NCBI GenBank assembly: GCA_017311185.1
Contig: JAESUZ010001721.1
Coordinates: forward strand, 1-64,000
From: Proteles cristata cristata
Taxonomy: Eukaryota > Chordata > Mammalia > Carnivora > Hyaenidae
DNA length: 64,000 bases
Direction: 5' to 3'
Part shown: piece after piece, positions 45,986-59,783 of the stretch
Numbering within the stretch: the first letter of the stretch is position 1
How the letters are laid out: every line of letters begins with the position of its first letter
Program-made: the position numbers and the translations under genes
The notes under the pieces: generated by a model
Databases searched by the model: none
Seen by the model: only the letters and a program-made list of their open reading frames with translations
Told to the model about the DNA's origin: nothing

Positions 45986-46859
45986 ACAGCACATTTTGCA
46001 AAATAAATATAACTCAAGACCGTAGATTTGTTTTCCAGGCTGGTCATTTGCTTAACTCTAGCTGATGAATCATTACTATGAAATATTGGCCAAATCATTT
46101 GAAAAATGTTGAAGGTAGTTTAAAATTTGCTGAATTACTATATATTTGGGTTATTCTTCACAATTTGCTATTAAACTATAGGAGAATCCTGGCCATAAAT
46201 CAAGACAACATATTTTATAGTAAGCAAACACTTAATATTAGCAGATTATTTTATGAAAGGGACTATGTATTTATCATGAACACACCTGGTCCAGGTAAAA
46301 AATGACTCATTTAATTCAAATAAGAGTATAAAAATTTGTTTTTTGTTAATTTCTTTTATTCATGTATCAATTTCATATAGATGAGAAGCGAGAAAATCAG
46401 ATCACAAATCACAGGAATGAATCTCAGCTGGAATAATTCAAGAAACTTCAAAGGAGTTTTTGTCCTATGTTTTCTTCTCATGAAAAATGAGTACATAATA
46501 TATGTATGACTAAACACATGAGTATTTCATTGAGGAAAATCTCTTTCCTGTAGAGATTCTAGAACTTGGGAGTTGTTGGTAAATGTACATTGGTTCTTTA
46601 ATTTGGTTTATATTTCTGTTTAGTTTTTTCAGGAATCAGAGTCCATTAGTTTAGGATCAGTGGAACTTCCCTACCTAGGGGCCACTCTCTCTCTCTTACT
46701 TCCTTTTCTTAACCTTACAGTAGCTATTTGGAAATTTGTTTTGGGAATCACTCCATTTTCGTTGTTTTTTTTTTTTTTTTTGGTAAATCTTTCCTAATGT
46801 ATTTTATTATGGTTGCTATTGCTCAAAATTCCATTTTTTATTCCCTTCCCATTCTACCT
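45986..46859. other. Unique sequence
   Basis: An 18-nt T run lies at about 46,765. No gene found. Confidence 0.45.
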
Positions 46860-47565
46860 TATTTTATTTAACTTGGCTCACTATTTTACATTCTGCCATC
46901 AGCTACTACTTATATACTGATAACTCTCAGTCCTACCTTTTCTTTAGTTTCATTTTAGTGGGTCCAGCTGTTTACTAAGACTTTCTCTGAGAGATGTCTT
47001 TGACTCACCATATCAAAAATGAAACTCATTTTTTTCCTCTCAAACTCCCTTCTTTAAGTGATTTTCCCAATTAGTTCATGGTCTCAAAATCCAAAAACAG
47101 TTATCCTAAGATAGAAACCTTGGCATCCCTTCAATCTAATATCTAATTGTTTGATAAAACCACTTAGATCACATCTGGACATGATTTGGCTTCTGCCTCT
47201 CACCTTCCTATTTGAAGTTCACACATCTCACAACCATTTCATTCTACACAGACTCTTCCCTGTGTTCTGTTAACTTTTAGATTTCTAAACAAAATTATGA
47301 TGCTAAACAGAGCAGCTCATGCCATTTCATGTCCCTTTGCTTTCATAGTTATGTGTTCTTCCCCACTGTGATCCTCCTGAAGAACTCAAAATTGTCTTTG
47401 AGCTCAAATTTCATCTTGCAAGGCAGAGTTTCATCTTTTTCTCTCACTGATCACACTAAATAGCGACCTCAAAGACTAGCTCTTATTCTATCTGGCTCTG
47501 TCCCAGGATAAGAAGTAATCCAGGCACTTAGGATATATTTAATAAATATTCATAAATGGGTGAAT
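46860..47565 (+). mobile_element. L2 LINE, plus strand
   Basis: Landmarks in order: 'tatcaaaaatgaaactcatt', 'catctggacatgatttggct', 'catgtccctttgctttcata', 'gagctcaaatttcatcttgc' and 'ctctcactgatcacactaaa', as in the L2 3' half. No open frame. Confidence 0.75.
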
Positions 47566-47650
47566 GAATAGAACCCAAATAAATAAAAGTGCTGATACTT
47601 TTTGGGAAGAAAAGCAGTTAATACAGCTTGGATACTTAATCTTTCTTGTA

Positions 47651-47679
47651 GTCTCTCTCTCTCTCTCTCTCTCTCTTTT
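47651..47679. repeat. (TC)n microsatellite
   Basis: About 28 nt of TC repeat. Confidence 0.9.
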
Positions 47680-48059
47680 ATCATTGAGGCTGATATTTTT
47701 ATGACATTTATCTTTATTTTTGATGCAACCATGTATACCTTGACCCTATAAATTAAAATATTAAAACAAATTTTTAATTCTTTTTTATCTTGAGTACAAT
47801 TTAAGAGGTTTAAATTAATAACAACATTATTGAATAACTAGTTGAATGAATAGAGTTGAATGAATAGAGTCCAGTGTCTCTGTTTTTTTCTTTCATTCTC
47901 ATCTGTCAAGTTTCCTTTTCTCAGATGATAACACAAGTGTGCTTTTTGCTGGACAGCATGTAAGCACTACACGGGGATGTACGTAAAATCTGAGAATTTC
48001 TTCTTTGTTATCATCCAGCTCCTCAATTTCTCTTTCACGGTAATTGTTTGGTTTGTACA

Positions 48060-48990
48060 TTTCTCTCTTTCTTTTTAAAATCTAGCATATGCATAGTATT
48101 AGCATACTAGTCTGTATATGTGTGTGTGTGTGTATGTGTGTATTTTCATAATATATTTTTCCATGATTTTCTATCATTTTAAAAAAATTGATAACATTTC
48201 TTTGAGATATTTTCTTACATGAAATTTTTCTTTATTTTCTTCATTTGATAGAATATTCCAGTGTATGGGTTAGATAGCTTTCCTCTGCTGATGGATATTT
48301 AGGTTGTTTCCAACTTTTTTTCACTTCAGCAGATCCTGCTGCACCAATCATACTTTTATATACTTTTGAAGAGATTACTAATAATGGAATTCAAGCAAAG
48401 GTTATTCAAATTTAAGTTTTAATAGATATTATCTAATTGTTCTCTAGAAAACAAGTCTTTATCTTAAAAAAATTTTTTATGTTTATTTTTGCGAGACAGA
48501 GAGAGATAATGCGTGAGTGAGGGAGGGGCAGAGAGAGAGAGGGAGACAGAATCTGAAGCAGGCTCCAGGCTCTGAGCTGTCAGCACAGGGCTTGATGTGG
48601 GGCTCGAACCCACGAACCGTGAGATCATGACCTGAGCTGAAGTCAGATGCTCAACCCACTGAGCCACCCAGGTGCCCCCAAAAGCCTTTATCTTTTTGCA
48701 AGTCCCTGTACCCTTGCCAGCAATGGCTCTTACATGCAGTTCTAACATGTGCTCTTGTGCTGTGGAAGACAAAAACCTAGGTAGCTCATCTTGATTGAGT
48801 TTGCATTTCCTTGTTTTCTTCAACACAATTTTCTTTCAATTTTGGCTATTTGTTTAGTTTTGTGACTTAACCTGTCATAAGCATAGTGTATTTTCCTCTT
48901 GGGTCTCTTAAGATGTTTTATATCTTATTCTATTATACTGAAATTTGAACTGTAAGTAGTAAGTCTCACAACTATTTCCCACTTAGGCTT
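48060..48990 (-). mobile_element. Old L1 or HAL1-type fragment, reverse
   Basis: 'gctgatggatatttaggttg' with 'tttccaactttttttcactt' and later 'ttgattgagtttgcatttcc' are L1 ORF2 C-terminal landmarks in reverse. Broken by a SINE. Confidence 0.6.
48466..48681 (-). mobile_element. SINE
   Basis: TSD aagtctttatctt / aagcctttatctt (48,453-48,465 and 48,682-48,694). Confidence 0.9.
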
Positions 48991-50119
48991 TCTGAATTCC
49001 ATTTGGCCATTTCCACAGAAGGGGAGAGTTTTCAGTCCTCTCATTGTGACCATTTTTATTTGGGTATAACCTCATCCTTATTGGATTTCTCATTTCTGTT
49101 ACTTTTTAACTAGTTGGTCCTGACAACTTTATTAGATCAATAAGGAAATTGTTATAAGTCATATTTTTTATTTGAGAAGCCTGAGGGTCCTAAATTAAAA
49201 TAATATGAAGAAAGCAACTAGAGAATTCAGTACATTTTAAGCACTCAGTAAATAGTTGTATAATGTGACTATGAGACAAACTTTTGTTTTTCTTTTGACC
49301 AAGAGACTTTAAATTTTCTCTTGGCATGTCTTAAGAAAACTTAAACCTGAGAGGTGGAAGTAGAGTTCTGTATTGAAACAGGTTGATGTGGGGACATTTT
49401 CTGAAATTTCCTGACCATGGTCAAATGTTGTCCAGGTAGAAGTTCAGGTCTGTTCCATTCCAAATTCAGGTCACTAAATGAACCATGCACAAGCAAGGAC
49501 TATATGGTCTTTCTCATCGTACCTGTGTGTATATCCGGCATTAACAACTTTTTGGCACATTTGCAGTGTTAAAGTGTATGTTTTATTAACTTTACTTCTG
49601 TAAGCTTCTTATAGGTTATGCGAGTTGCCTTTTCTGTAAAATTAAGTGGGTTGGCAACATTTTGCAATTATTATCATACTTGCGTGTCCTTGCAAAGAGT
49701 GGGTGCAATAGTGGCTTTTTCTGAGAACTAAAGTGTAGGTGGAATTTTCCATTTTCTATGGGTCTGTGTTATGAAATAATAGTTTTGGATATTAGCATTT
49801 GAATATGTACTTAAAATGCTATACAATGCAATTCCTTCTTTGGAACATGTTCTGACTCATTTTGCTGGTTTGCAGGATTCCAGACTGTAAGATGAAATCA
49901 GGCCTTGTAAAGCACATGTGAAAGCATTTAGAAAAATGTGATATTACACATATTTTAAAAAGGCAGCGTATATTATTTTTGGTCTAATTTTTGAATATTT
50001 AGCTTTATGTATGTTGCTTCATATACATAATTTGGTGCACATGATGTGGAAAACAAAAGCAAATGAAAAATTAAATTTCCTTACAACCCGTAGCCCATTG
50101 AGAAATCTTTGACATAGGC
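48991..50119. other. Unique sequence
   Basis: Nothing recognised. Confidence 0.5.
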
Positions 50120-50599
50120 AGAGTGACATTTCTCTAGGAACTCAGCTTCCCTGATGATGACACTTTGCTAAGGGCACAAGCCAATCTCAGCCCCACTCCC
50201 CAGGATCCTTTAAGTCTACTTTAACATATAAAAGGAAGTTTGGAAACTTCCTTTATTCCTTCCCCCAAGATTTATGTTGGCAAGCATACTCCAAGCTTAT
50301 GGCCAACTGATCTACATTTGAAGGGTCCCCTGACAGTTTTTACTAAACCGTAATAACTGACCCTTTCCTAACAATAACTAGCCCCTCAAAGTCCTGGAAA
50401 CCTTGCTTTCAAAATTCCTGAGACTTACATTACCCCTACCCCCCTCCCAACCTGAAGGTGTATAATCAGTCACCTGTCACAACTCCAGTAGATCTCTTTC
50501 TGTCTACAGGTCCTGTCCCTGTGCTTTAATAAAACTACCTTTTGCACTGAAGACATCTCCAGAATTCTTTCTTGGGTGTGTTGGCTCTGAACCCCAACA
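50120..50599 (+). mobile_element. LTR, class I ERV-like
   Basis: The 3' part ('ctgtgctttaataaaactac', 'cagaattctttcttgggtgt', ending 'gaaccccaaca') is a typical class I LTR R-U5 with AATAAA at 50,528-50,533. Upstream are CCAAT-type motifs, TATAAAAGG at 50,227 and a TATAATC near 50,462. The exact start and TSD are not resolved. Confidence 0.6.
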
Positions 50600-51679
50600 T
50601 TTCCACATCACACAGATTAAAAAGTCCCAGGAGTATTCGATATTTAAAAGAAGTGTTTTTTAAAAAAATTTCTTTGTTATTTGATTTAAGACGGTGTGTT
50701 CTCAACATAATTCAGCATCTTTAACTAGGACTTTAGAAAATTGCAGTGTTGGTTGGTGCTCTTTAATATTTATATTGTTTATTAAATGTCTTCAATTTTT
50801 CTTCAAGAAGCTCATGCTTTAGTATTATCAATTATATTTTCTTTGTAGTACGATTGAAGAAAGAACTGAAAACTCCAATAAAATTGCAAAATATGACTTG
50901 TTCAAAAAGATACAGATGCCCTTTTCTTCAGGGACTCTGCCTCTAGCAAATAAAAATGTTTTTCTCAATCCAATAAATCCTGATACAGACACCTGGGGGC
51001 AGTACTTCTCTTCACTGTTTTCTATGCAAATCCAGGACTCTCTTCTTTCCATTATAAAAGTTACTGTAGTCACAGAGGACTATAATAGGAACATCATTTT
51101 TCGTGTAGAGAAGAGGTCAACAATTCACACTTTATATGATTAAAACGGCAGTCCTGGTCTTCTTTGTTTTGGTAATGTTTTCCTTTTAACTTAAAGAAAT
51201 GGTTAATGTTTACCTTTAGACATCTCTTCTTTCTGCTTATATTACCTGCCTAATGGCTGTGTCATCAAACTGATAGTACATAGTTGCTTTGCATTTGACA
51301 CACTAAGTGAAGCATTTGTAACTTAGTGAACTGAAATCTCTACTGGTTTATTTTTTTATGAATAGTTTATACTCATATTAGGAGAACTGTGTGCATGTGT
51401 ATATTTAATAAATCAAATAATACTACTATCAGTTTTATTTGTTCTTAATGTCATGTCCACACCCTCACCCAATAATTTTTATCTTGATTCATGCAATTCA
51501 AAATGATTGACATCACTTTGCTAAATCCATAAAGATATCAGAAATAACATCTATAATCCTCTTATCCCACTTGACCTGATTCACCATCATCCCCATGAAG
51601 AAAGCAGATTTAGATTTAGAATGAACTATTCTAAGGCTCAGAAAAATGTACCATGATAATTAGAGTGGGGAATTTTATT
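50600..51679. other. Unique sequence
   Basis: An 81-codon plus-strand open stretch at 50,898-51,143 starts at a non-ATG codon and has no recognisable features. Confidence 0.45.
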
Positions 51680-52183
51680 TAATTTATTTTTTCCAGCTTT
51701 GTTGAGGTATTTTTACAAATAAAATAATAAAATATTTAAAGTGTACAATGTGATGATTTAATATTTATATTGTGAAATGATTCTCACAGTCAATTTAATG
51801 AAAACATCTATCACATCACATAGTTATTGCTGTTTTTTGTAGGAGATTCACTCTCAACACATTTCAAGTTTATAAAAGAGTATTAACTGTGGTCAGCATG
51901 CTGTACATGAGAGTCTCAGAACTTACTCCTCTTGTAACTGAAAGTTGCATTCTTTGGCCAACTTCTCTCCTGTACCCCCAGTCCCTGACAAACACCTTTC
52001 TACTTTCTGATTTAATTTTGTTTGGATTCCACAGATAAATGATACCACACAGATTTATTTTTCTCTGTCTGACTTGTTTCATGTAGCATAATGGCCTCTA
52101 TGTTCATGAGTGTTGCAAGGCAAGATTTGCTTTTATTTTTAAAAGGCTGAATAATCCATTTTGTGTATAAATATATATTTTAT

Positions 52184-52407
52184 TTATTTTTAAAATTAAC
52201 ATTTTTTATGTTTATTTATTTTTGAGAGAGACAGAGACAGAGCACAAGGGGGAGGAGCAGAGAGGGAAGGAAACACAGAATCTGAAGCAGTGCTAGGCTC
52301 TGAGCTGTCAGCACAGAACCCAACACAGAGCTTGAACTCACTAGCCAGGAGATCATGACCTGAGCTGAAGTCAGATGCTTAACTGACTGAACCACTCAGG
52401 CATCCCT
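52184..52407 (-). mobile_element. SINE
   Basis: TSD taaatatatattttat (52,168-52,183 and 52,408-52,423), perfect. Confidence 0.92.
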
Positions 52408-52857
52408 TAAATATATATTTTATATACATATATATAACTATGTATATATAATACACACACAATTGCTGGTAGTTTTATTTTTAACTTTTAATATCCCCAT
52501 ATGTTCTATTTTTATTTTTAATTTTTTGAAGAATTTCCAAATTATTTGCCATAATGTCTCAATGTACATTCTCACCAACAGAGTATAAGGATCCTCTTTT
52601 CTCTACATCTTCTCCAACTTTTAGTATCTCTTTTTGATGATAGACATTCTCGAACAGGTGTGCAATTATACTTTATTGTGGTTTTCTTGTGCACCTCCTT
52701 GATGATTAGTACATTGAGCACCTTTTTATGTACCTATTGGCCATTTGTATATCTTCTTTGGAAAATGTTTATTGAGGTCTGTTGCCTATTTTTGATCAAG
52801 TTATATGTTTCTTGTTATTGAGTTTATGAATTTCTTATATATTTAGATGCTAATTCT

Positions 52858-53208
52858 TTTTTTAAAAAATTTATTTATTGTTTAATTTACATCCAACTTA
52901 GCATATAGTGCAACAATGATTTCAAGAGTAGATTCCTTAAAGATGCTGCCCATTTAGCTCATCCCTCTTCCCCAAACTCCTCCAGCAACCCTCTGTTTGT
53001 TCTCCATATTTAGGGGTCTTTTATGTTTTGGCCACCTCCCTTCCCTTAGTTTCTCTGTTTAGTATCTTAAATTCCTCATATCAGTGAAGTCATATAATAT
53101 TTGTCTTTCTCTGACTGACTAATTTCGCTTAGCACAATACCCTCTAGTTCCATCCACATAGTGGCAAATGGCAAGATTTCATTGTTTTTGAATGCTGAGT
53201 AATACTCC

Positions 53209-53243
<35 letters not shown>

Positions 53244-53744
53244 ACACAACATATATATACATATACACAACATATACACATATATGTATATATGTATGTA
53301 TATATACAACACTTCTTTATCCATTCATCTGTTGATGGACATTTGGGCTCTTTCCATACTTTGGCTATTGCTGATAGTGCTGCTATGAACAGTTGGGTGC
53401 ATGTGCCCCTTAAAAACAGCACTACTGTATCCCTTGGATAAATACCTAGCAGCTCAATTTCTGGGTCATAGGGTAGTTCTGTATTTAATTTTTTGAGGAA
53501 CCTCCATCTGTTCTCCACAGTGTCTGCAGCAGTTTGCATTCCCACCAGCAGTGCAAAAAAGATCCTCTTTCTCTGCATCCTTGCCAGCATCTGTTGTTGC
53601 CTGAGTTGTTAATGTTAGCCATTTTGACAGGTGTGAGGTGGTATCTCATTGTGGTTTTCATTTGTATTTCCCTGATGATGAATGATGTTGAGCAATTTTT
53701 CATGTGTCTGTTTCCAATCTGGATGTCTTCTTTGGAGAAGTGTC
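52858..53744 (-). mobile_element. 5'-truncated L1 inside an older L1
   Basis: 3' UTR (catccaacttagcatatagt) through ORF2 C-terminus, with the frame disrupted by a TG/AT microsatellite. TSD ttagatgctaattct / ttagatattaattgt (52,843-52,857 and 53,745-53,759). Confidence 0.88.
53213..53312. repeat. (TG)n and AT/AC-rich microsatellite
   Basis: About 28 nt of TG repeat, then tandem tatatgtatatatgtatg-type sequence, inside the L1 ORF2 remnant. Confidence 0.9.
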
Positions 53745-54220
53745 TTAGATATTAATTGTTTATCAAATAGATGGTTTGCAAATATTTTCTCCATTTTTTT
53801 GTTTGGTCTTTTATCTTGTTGATTATTTTCCTTTGCTGTGCTGTGTTTTAGTTTGATGTACTCTTCCTTGTTTATTTTTTTGTTATTGTTGTTGCCTTCG
53901 CTTTTGATGTCAAATCCAAAAAAAAAAAAAAAAAATATTACGAAGACCAGTGTCAAGATTTTCCCTTATGTTTACTCTCAGGAATTTTATGACTTTAGGC
54001 TTATATTTAAGTCTTTAGTCTATTTTGAGTTGATGTTTGTGTATGGTGTAAGATAAGGGTCCAGCTTCATCCTTTTACATATGACTATACAGTTTTCTCA
54101 GCATTATTTGTTGAGGAGACTACTTTCTTTTTCCCATTGTGTTTTCTTGGAATTTTTGTCAAATATGCATGAATTTATTCTTGGCTCTCTATTCTGTTTC
54201 ACTGATACATGTGTCTATTT

Positions 54221-54419
54221 TTTTAAGTTTATTTATTTTGAAAAAGAGAGGGAGAGAGCATGTGAATGAAGTGAGAGGGAGAGAGGCAGAGAGAGAATCC
54301 TAAGAAAGTTCCACACTGTCGGTGCCAGTGCAGAGCTCAGTCTCATGAATCCTATGAGATCATGACCTGAGCCAAAATCCAGAGTTGGATACTTAACTGA
54401 CTGAGCCACCCAATCACCC
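54221..54419 (-). mobile_element. SINE
   Basis: Diverged copy ending gccacccaatcacccc. The TSD is weak. Confidence 0.85.
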
Positions 54420-54524
54420 CTCCTTATATCTGTTTTTATGCCACAAGCATACTGTTTTGATTACTATAGCTTTGTAAAATAGTTTAATATCAGGAAGCGA
54501 TGATATATCCAGATTTGTTTGTTG

Positions 54525-55505
54525 ATCAATAGATATACCACATTAACAAAAGGAAGGGTAAAAATCATATGATCATCTCAATAGATGCAGAAAGAGGCAT
54601 TTGAAAAAATTTAGCTTCCTTTCATGGTAAAAACTATTAACAAGTTAAGTATAGATGGAATGTTTCTCAGCAAAATAAAGGCTTATATGACAAGCCCAGC
54701 TAACATCATATTCAGTGTAGAAAAGCTGAAACTTTTCATGTAAGATCAAGAACAAGACAAGGATGCCTACTCTCACCATTTCATCATTTCTATTCAACAC
54801 AGTACTGAAAGTCCTAGCCTGACATGATCTTATGTATAGAAAACCCTAAAGACTACACCAGAAAACCTATTGGAACTGATAAACAAATTCAGTAAAATTG
54901 CAGAATACAAAATCAACATAGAGAAATCAGGTGTGTTTCTGTATACTATGAACTACCTGAAAAGGAAATTAGGAAAACAGTCCCTTTTATAGCATCAAAA
55001 AGAATGAAATTCTGGGATACCTGGTTGGCTCGGTGGGTTAAGTCTCTGACTTCAGCTCAGGTCATAATCTCACAGCTCATGAGTTTGAGCCCCACGTTGG
55101 ACTCTGTGCTGATAACTCAAAGCCTAGAGCCTACTTTGGATTCTGTGTCTCCCTCTCTCTCTGCCCCTCCCCCCTCAAATAAATAAATAAACATTAAAAA
55201 CAAAGGATGAAATGCTTAGGAAAAAAATATACTGAGAAGGTAAAATATCTTTACACAGAAAACTATAAAACACTGATAAAAGAAATTGAAGAGGACACAA
55301 CTAAATGGAAATATATCTCATGTTCGTGGATTGGAGAGATTAATATTGTTAAGATGTCTATAATGTCCAAAGAAATCTACAGATTCAATGCAGTCTCTAT
55401 CAAAATTTCATTGGCATTTTGTGCAAAAATAGAACCATCCTAAAATTCATATGGAACCACAATAGACCCTGACTAGGTAAAGCAACCTTGAGAAAGAAGA
55501 GAATT
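54525..55505 (+). mobile_element. Inverted 5' segment of the same L1
   Basis: Plus-strand ORF2 reverse-transcriptase region: 'tcatctcaatagatgcagaa', 'atcaagaacaagacaaggat', then 'gaagaggacacaactaaatg' and 'atatggaaccacaatagacc'. In element order it ends just where the minus-strand segment begins. Split by a SINE. Confidence 0.8.
55011..55201 (+). mobile_element. SINE, plus strand
   Basis: Head tgggatacctggttggctcg. TSD aaagaatgaaat / aaaggatgaaat (54,999-55,010 and 55,202-55,213). Confidence 0.9.
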
Positions 55506-58500
55506 TTAAGTGATTTTTTAAAACATGTATTTCTATTGTTTCTTTTTTCAGCCTATTCAAAAATATTTTTGTAAGTAAATGGTGCTTCCAATAAAGTAGC
55601 ATTAGCATTATTTTCCATGTTATGTCTATTTAACATATTTTTCAGCCAGCATTTCAGGAATAGGCTCTAGTAAGTCTACAAAACAGAATTTTCTTTGAAA
55701 TGTAGAGAAGAGCTAACACTATATTCGATATGCGTGATTGGTTCCACAGCCTGTTGGTTTGTTGAGAACATAATGTGAATCTTATTTAAGTGTTGAAACA
55801 GTGGTCTCCAAAGACTTAGCGGTGGTTTCCCTCTACCCTTATGGGAAGCATCTCCACTAATTTGTTGCTGTCTAGAACCTGTTCATTGGGTAGCAACACC
55901 ATCCCAGTGTTGACCACAGTAGATTTCAGAAGGCAAGCAGAAGACTTAGATCTCTGTCAGAGAACACACCACAGGGAAACATTAGGAAGAGAGATTGATA
56001 GGTATCCTGCTTGAAAAGATATTTTTGATCAGATTATCACCAATTAAGATTAATCAGAAGATCAGTGTATCAATGTGGGGTGTGTGTGTGTGTATCTGCA
56101 CTAAGTACATTTTATCACGTATGAGATTACTTTGGAAATTCTGACTCATTCCAAATCAAGAAATATGAAAATGTTTATTTCCTAAATCCATTCAGTCTCT
56201 AATATGAAGCTTCTCTCATAGGCTTCCGCATGTATAGAATGTACTACAGTCTTTAAGTTTTTAATGTGACAATGACATATTCTAAATAATGGTTTTTGTA
56301 ATTGGCCAATTTTTTTTTGTCTCAGGCATTTGAAGAGTCTCCACATTGACCTGGATTAGAAAGAACAGATGGCCATTTTCCAAAGTTTCTCTTGTAATTT
56401 TAAAATGTTTGGCTCTAGTTACCAAAGGGAGTAAGTTTTTGTCTGGCTACACAGATAGAGTGGTAGTTGTAACTGTCTAGTAAGGTAAGAAGTGACCGCC
56501 CCAACCCTTTCATAGTTGCCAACGTGCAGATTTTGTGACCTGATTTGACTGAGATCTTAACCATCTGAGTTGATTAGATTCAGTGGATAAATGCTTAGAT
56601 TTGTGCTTCCCTGTGCACTTTTGGACAGGCCAAGTGAGAGGACAAAAATAGAACTTGGAGGGCCTCTCCCTTAGGATTTGCCTACCTACCCTCTTAGGTA
56701 GCTTATTTTTTCTGAGCTTTTTAAAGAGAAATTGCCTGCTTTTGAAATACTTCTCTTTTTTCATTTAAAGAGTCATGTTAAAAGGCCATTTGGAAAATCA
56801 GACATAGTCCCTAGACATGTGATACCTTAGTGGGCTGCTGGTCCTTGGAGACTGGATTTTCAGATTTGCAAGGGTAGAAACTCAATCCCATCATTAAACG
56901 CAGACTTGATATGACTCAGGGGAACTGACTCATGCTAATGAAACTCATAAGAGACTCATGATAAGCCAGAAGGCTAGTTCATTAATTCATAATTAGAAAT
57001 AGATCTGCCAAGAGGAAGGAAATACAGCTGGTCAGCACATTCTATCCTAGAAAGAAAACTTACATGCAAATGCAAGAAGGTAGCTTGGTGGATACAAAAC
57101 CAGTGGAATGAGAGCTGGATAACATTAATGGAGAGTTTGATCTGCTTCTGCTACCTTCATATTTCCTATTCCTTACAAGCTTCTGCTTGGAAGGGGAACC
57201 TTTATTCTCCTTTCCACAGGGCAGCAGCCCTGGGAGCTGAAGAGATACTAGCCTGAACTTCATGGTCAATCATCTTTAAGTCAGTTAGGCTACAATATAA
57301 ATGAATAACTATTTTCTTTACATTAATAGGTTAGTTCATAGCATCTTGTAACTTCTAACTTTCTCTCCTTGATGAAGACTAGGAGAAACTTCATTTCAGC
57401 CAGGAATAATATCTTTACAAAGCATCTCTAAGGATGAGTTACCATGAGAGTGGCTAGTTTCTCATTTTAGAGTGATTTTTAGTCTTGGAGAGAGACCTGT
57501 CCAAACTTAGGTCTTCATGTCCTGTAAGAAGTATTTATACCTTATTTCTGTGTCAATAATCTGTATCAGTAATCAGCCCCATTTGAAGACAGGTTAATAT
57601 CACCCCATATTCTCTGGGATATATTAAGGTATTGCAAAGAAATGCCCTCATTAATTTAGGTGCTATAGATATCTTCAGAGCATTTGTGATATTCTTTCTA
57701 CAGCATCCATGGGACATGATGAGGAAAGAAGAAAAGTGGCCAGTGTGGACAGATTAACTTCCTCTTCCTAAAGAATTTGAACACCTACTCCATGTGTGTT
57801 CAAAGAACAATAGTGAAACCATGTTGCTGAGGTAAGAATGAAGAGAAAAGCTGGTCTTAGTCCCTACTTACAAGGAGCTGACCGTAATATAATAATGCAT
57901 TATTTTTTTTCTTTTTGCTAAAAAGACACATAACATTAAAACTGGCCAGAATACAATTTTCTCTTCTTGGGAATCCTAGGACCAGTGTCATGAATATCCA
58001 GGATCACTCTGGGCAGTAGCTATCTAATAGACCTTAGACAGTATGCTATATTTAAAACTATACTATAGACATATCAAGTAGGGAGAGAGAAGGAAAGCTA
58101 ATTCTATTAGTAGATAACACATTCACAGGTGATTTGTACATTAGAATGGATTGGAAAACACTAATGAATCCCAGGACATTTAGTTCTGTCTCAGAGAAAT
58201 GACTTTATATTTCAAACAAAAAAGGAAAATTCTTATTCTTAGGATCTAGTGTACTTGGAAAGAATGACATGATTAAAATAAATGTGACCCTAATTTTGAC
58301 CAGAATTTCCATGGTGTGATAAAAGTTTGGTAAAAATTTTTATTTAATATTTTATGAAATAGTATTTTGGGAATAATTTGCCAGATTTTTTTTCTTAAAA
58401 GTGTCAAAATTCTAGTGTTGGGGCATTATTTAGATATCTAAGGATAATATGTTTTGCCACAGAAAGTTGTAGTATCTAGGTAGAATCTAGGGTTTTTTTT

Positions 58501-59770
58501 TTTAAAACTATATAGCTGAGAATTCTAGATGTTATTTTTATGTCTTATAAACTCTGATATAGATATTCAGGCTTAAGAGGTGAACCCTGCATAGTACTGA
58601 TTATGAAAATATGTATTATATAGATTCATTTGGCAGTTGCAAACACATAAATGCTTCCTACGATTAAATTTCTCTCATTGCTCTCATGGTGGGGGTGGGG
58701 GGCACGTAGTGAAAACAGGAAAAGACATGGTTATACCTGAGGGAGCACACTCCTGCAGCCCACACCATGCTCTATCAGGGGTTTGTTCACCTCCCCATCC
58801 CTGTAGCTCGGGTAGCAAGTGCCAAGGTAGGGCCTTCTTCAGCGGAGGAAGTTTCAGATGTTTGAGGGGAAAGTCTTGTAGATAATAGAAGTATGGTATT
58901 GGATATGTATTTTTAAAAAGACTGTATCAGAGAGTCTGTAATTGGTTTTTTAGTCTTCTGATTCAGTGTAGATTCAGCAAAAAAGTGTATGAGGAAACTC
59001 AAGAAATTGTTCTGTCCTATTTTCTATTGTCTCCTTTACTTTCTACTCTCCAAACTCTTCAGAACACTTTTGTATAATTTTTTTTCATATTCAGATGAAA
59101 TATAAAAAAGAGCTGGGAAGTGCTTTGATTGAAAAGGAATCCATAATAATAGCAAGTAAATTAACCCTCTGATAGGAAGCTTGTATAATTCTATGACTAT
59201 GCTTGTTTTATTTGATCTTAATTTAAACTGAGTCCTCACATCACCATTTTATCCAGGTCAAAGAGTTGGTAACTTCTAAATGGAATAGTATGTCTCTTTT
59301 TATTCTTAGTCCTTGTCTATATAATTCTTCCCAGGTTACATGTGTCAGCCAAAGGTCATGCTAATTAAATACCTTAAAAATCCATTTAAAGAATGACAGT
59401 ACATTTTTTATATTGTTTCTGATTGTGCAGAAAGACTTAGAATTTTTACTGATTAAAAAATTCTTATAGTGCTCTTCCTCAAGCAAAAGAAAAAGTTCTT
59501 GTAAAAGAATGGATTGTACCAGAAAATGATACCTTGTTACAATGATGATGTTGCAGTTGAGGCAGAGAGGAAAGTAAGAAAAAAAAATGACCTAGAAGGA
59601 AAATGCTGAGCCATGAGACTTGCTGCCAGATGAGGGACTATTTAAGAGTATGGACATACTCACGATTTTATATTAGGCAGATAGACACACATTAGAACCT
59701 AACATACCTTGTTCTGCTTATCCACTGTTGCTTAACAAACTATCTCAATGCCCAGTGACTTAAAACAACT
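55506..59770. other. 4.3 kb of largely unique sequence
   Basis: The longest repeat-poor stretch in the window. No open frame over 85 codons, no clear exon, CpG island or RNA gene. A short TG run lies near 56,080 and a G-rich run at 58,688-58,703. It may hold regulatory or very old repeat sequence that cannot be judged by eye. Confidence 0.5.
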
Positions 59771-59783
59771 GATAGGTTCTGTT

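Larger units (their letters stand above)
51680..54524 (-). mobile_element. Old L1, 3' part (non-inverted segment)
   Basis: 3' UTR at 51,690-51,900 (ccagctttgttgaggtattt), then ORF2 C-terminus and thumb region to about 54,524. It is interrupted by a SINE (52,184), a younger L1 (52,858) and a SINE (54,221). It joins an inverted 5' segment. Confidence 0.8.

Noticed and set aside
50898..51143. Possible small gene
   Set aside because: Non-ATG start, 81 codons, overlapping open frame on the other strand, no splice or promoter context.
53076..53590. Open frames with repeated TH, YI and CV residues
   Set aside because: A microsatellite translated inside an L1 ORF2 remnant.
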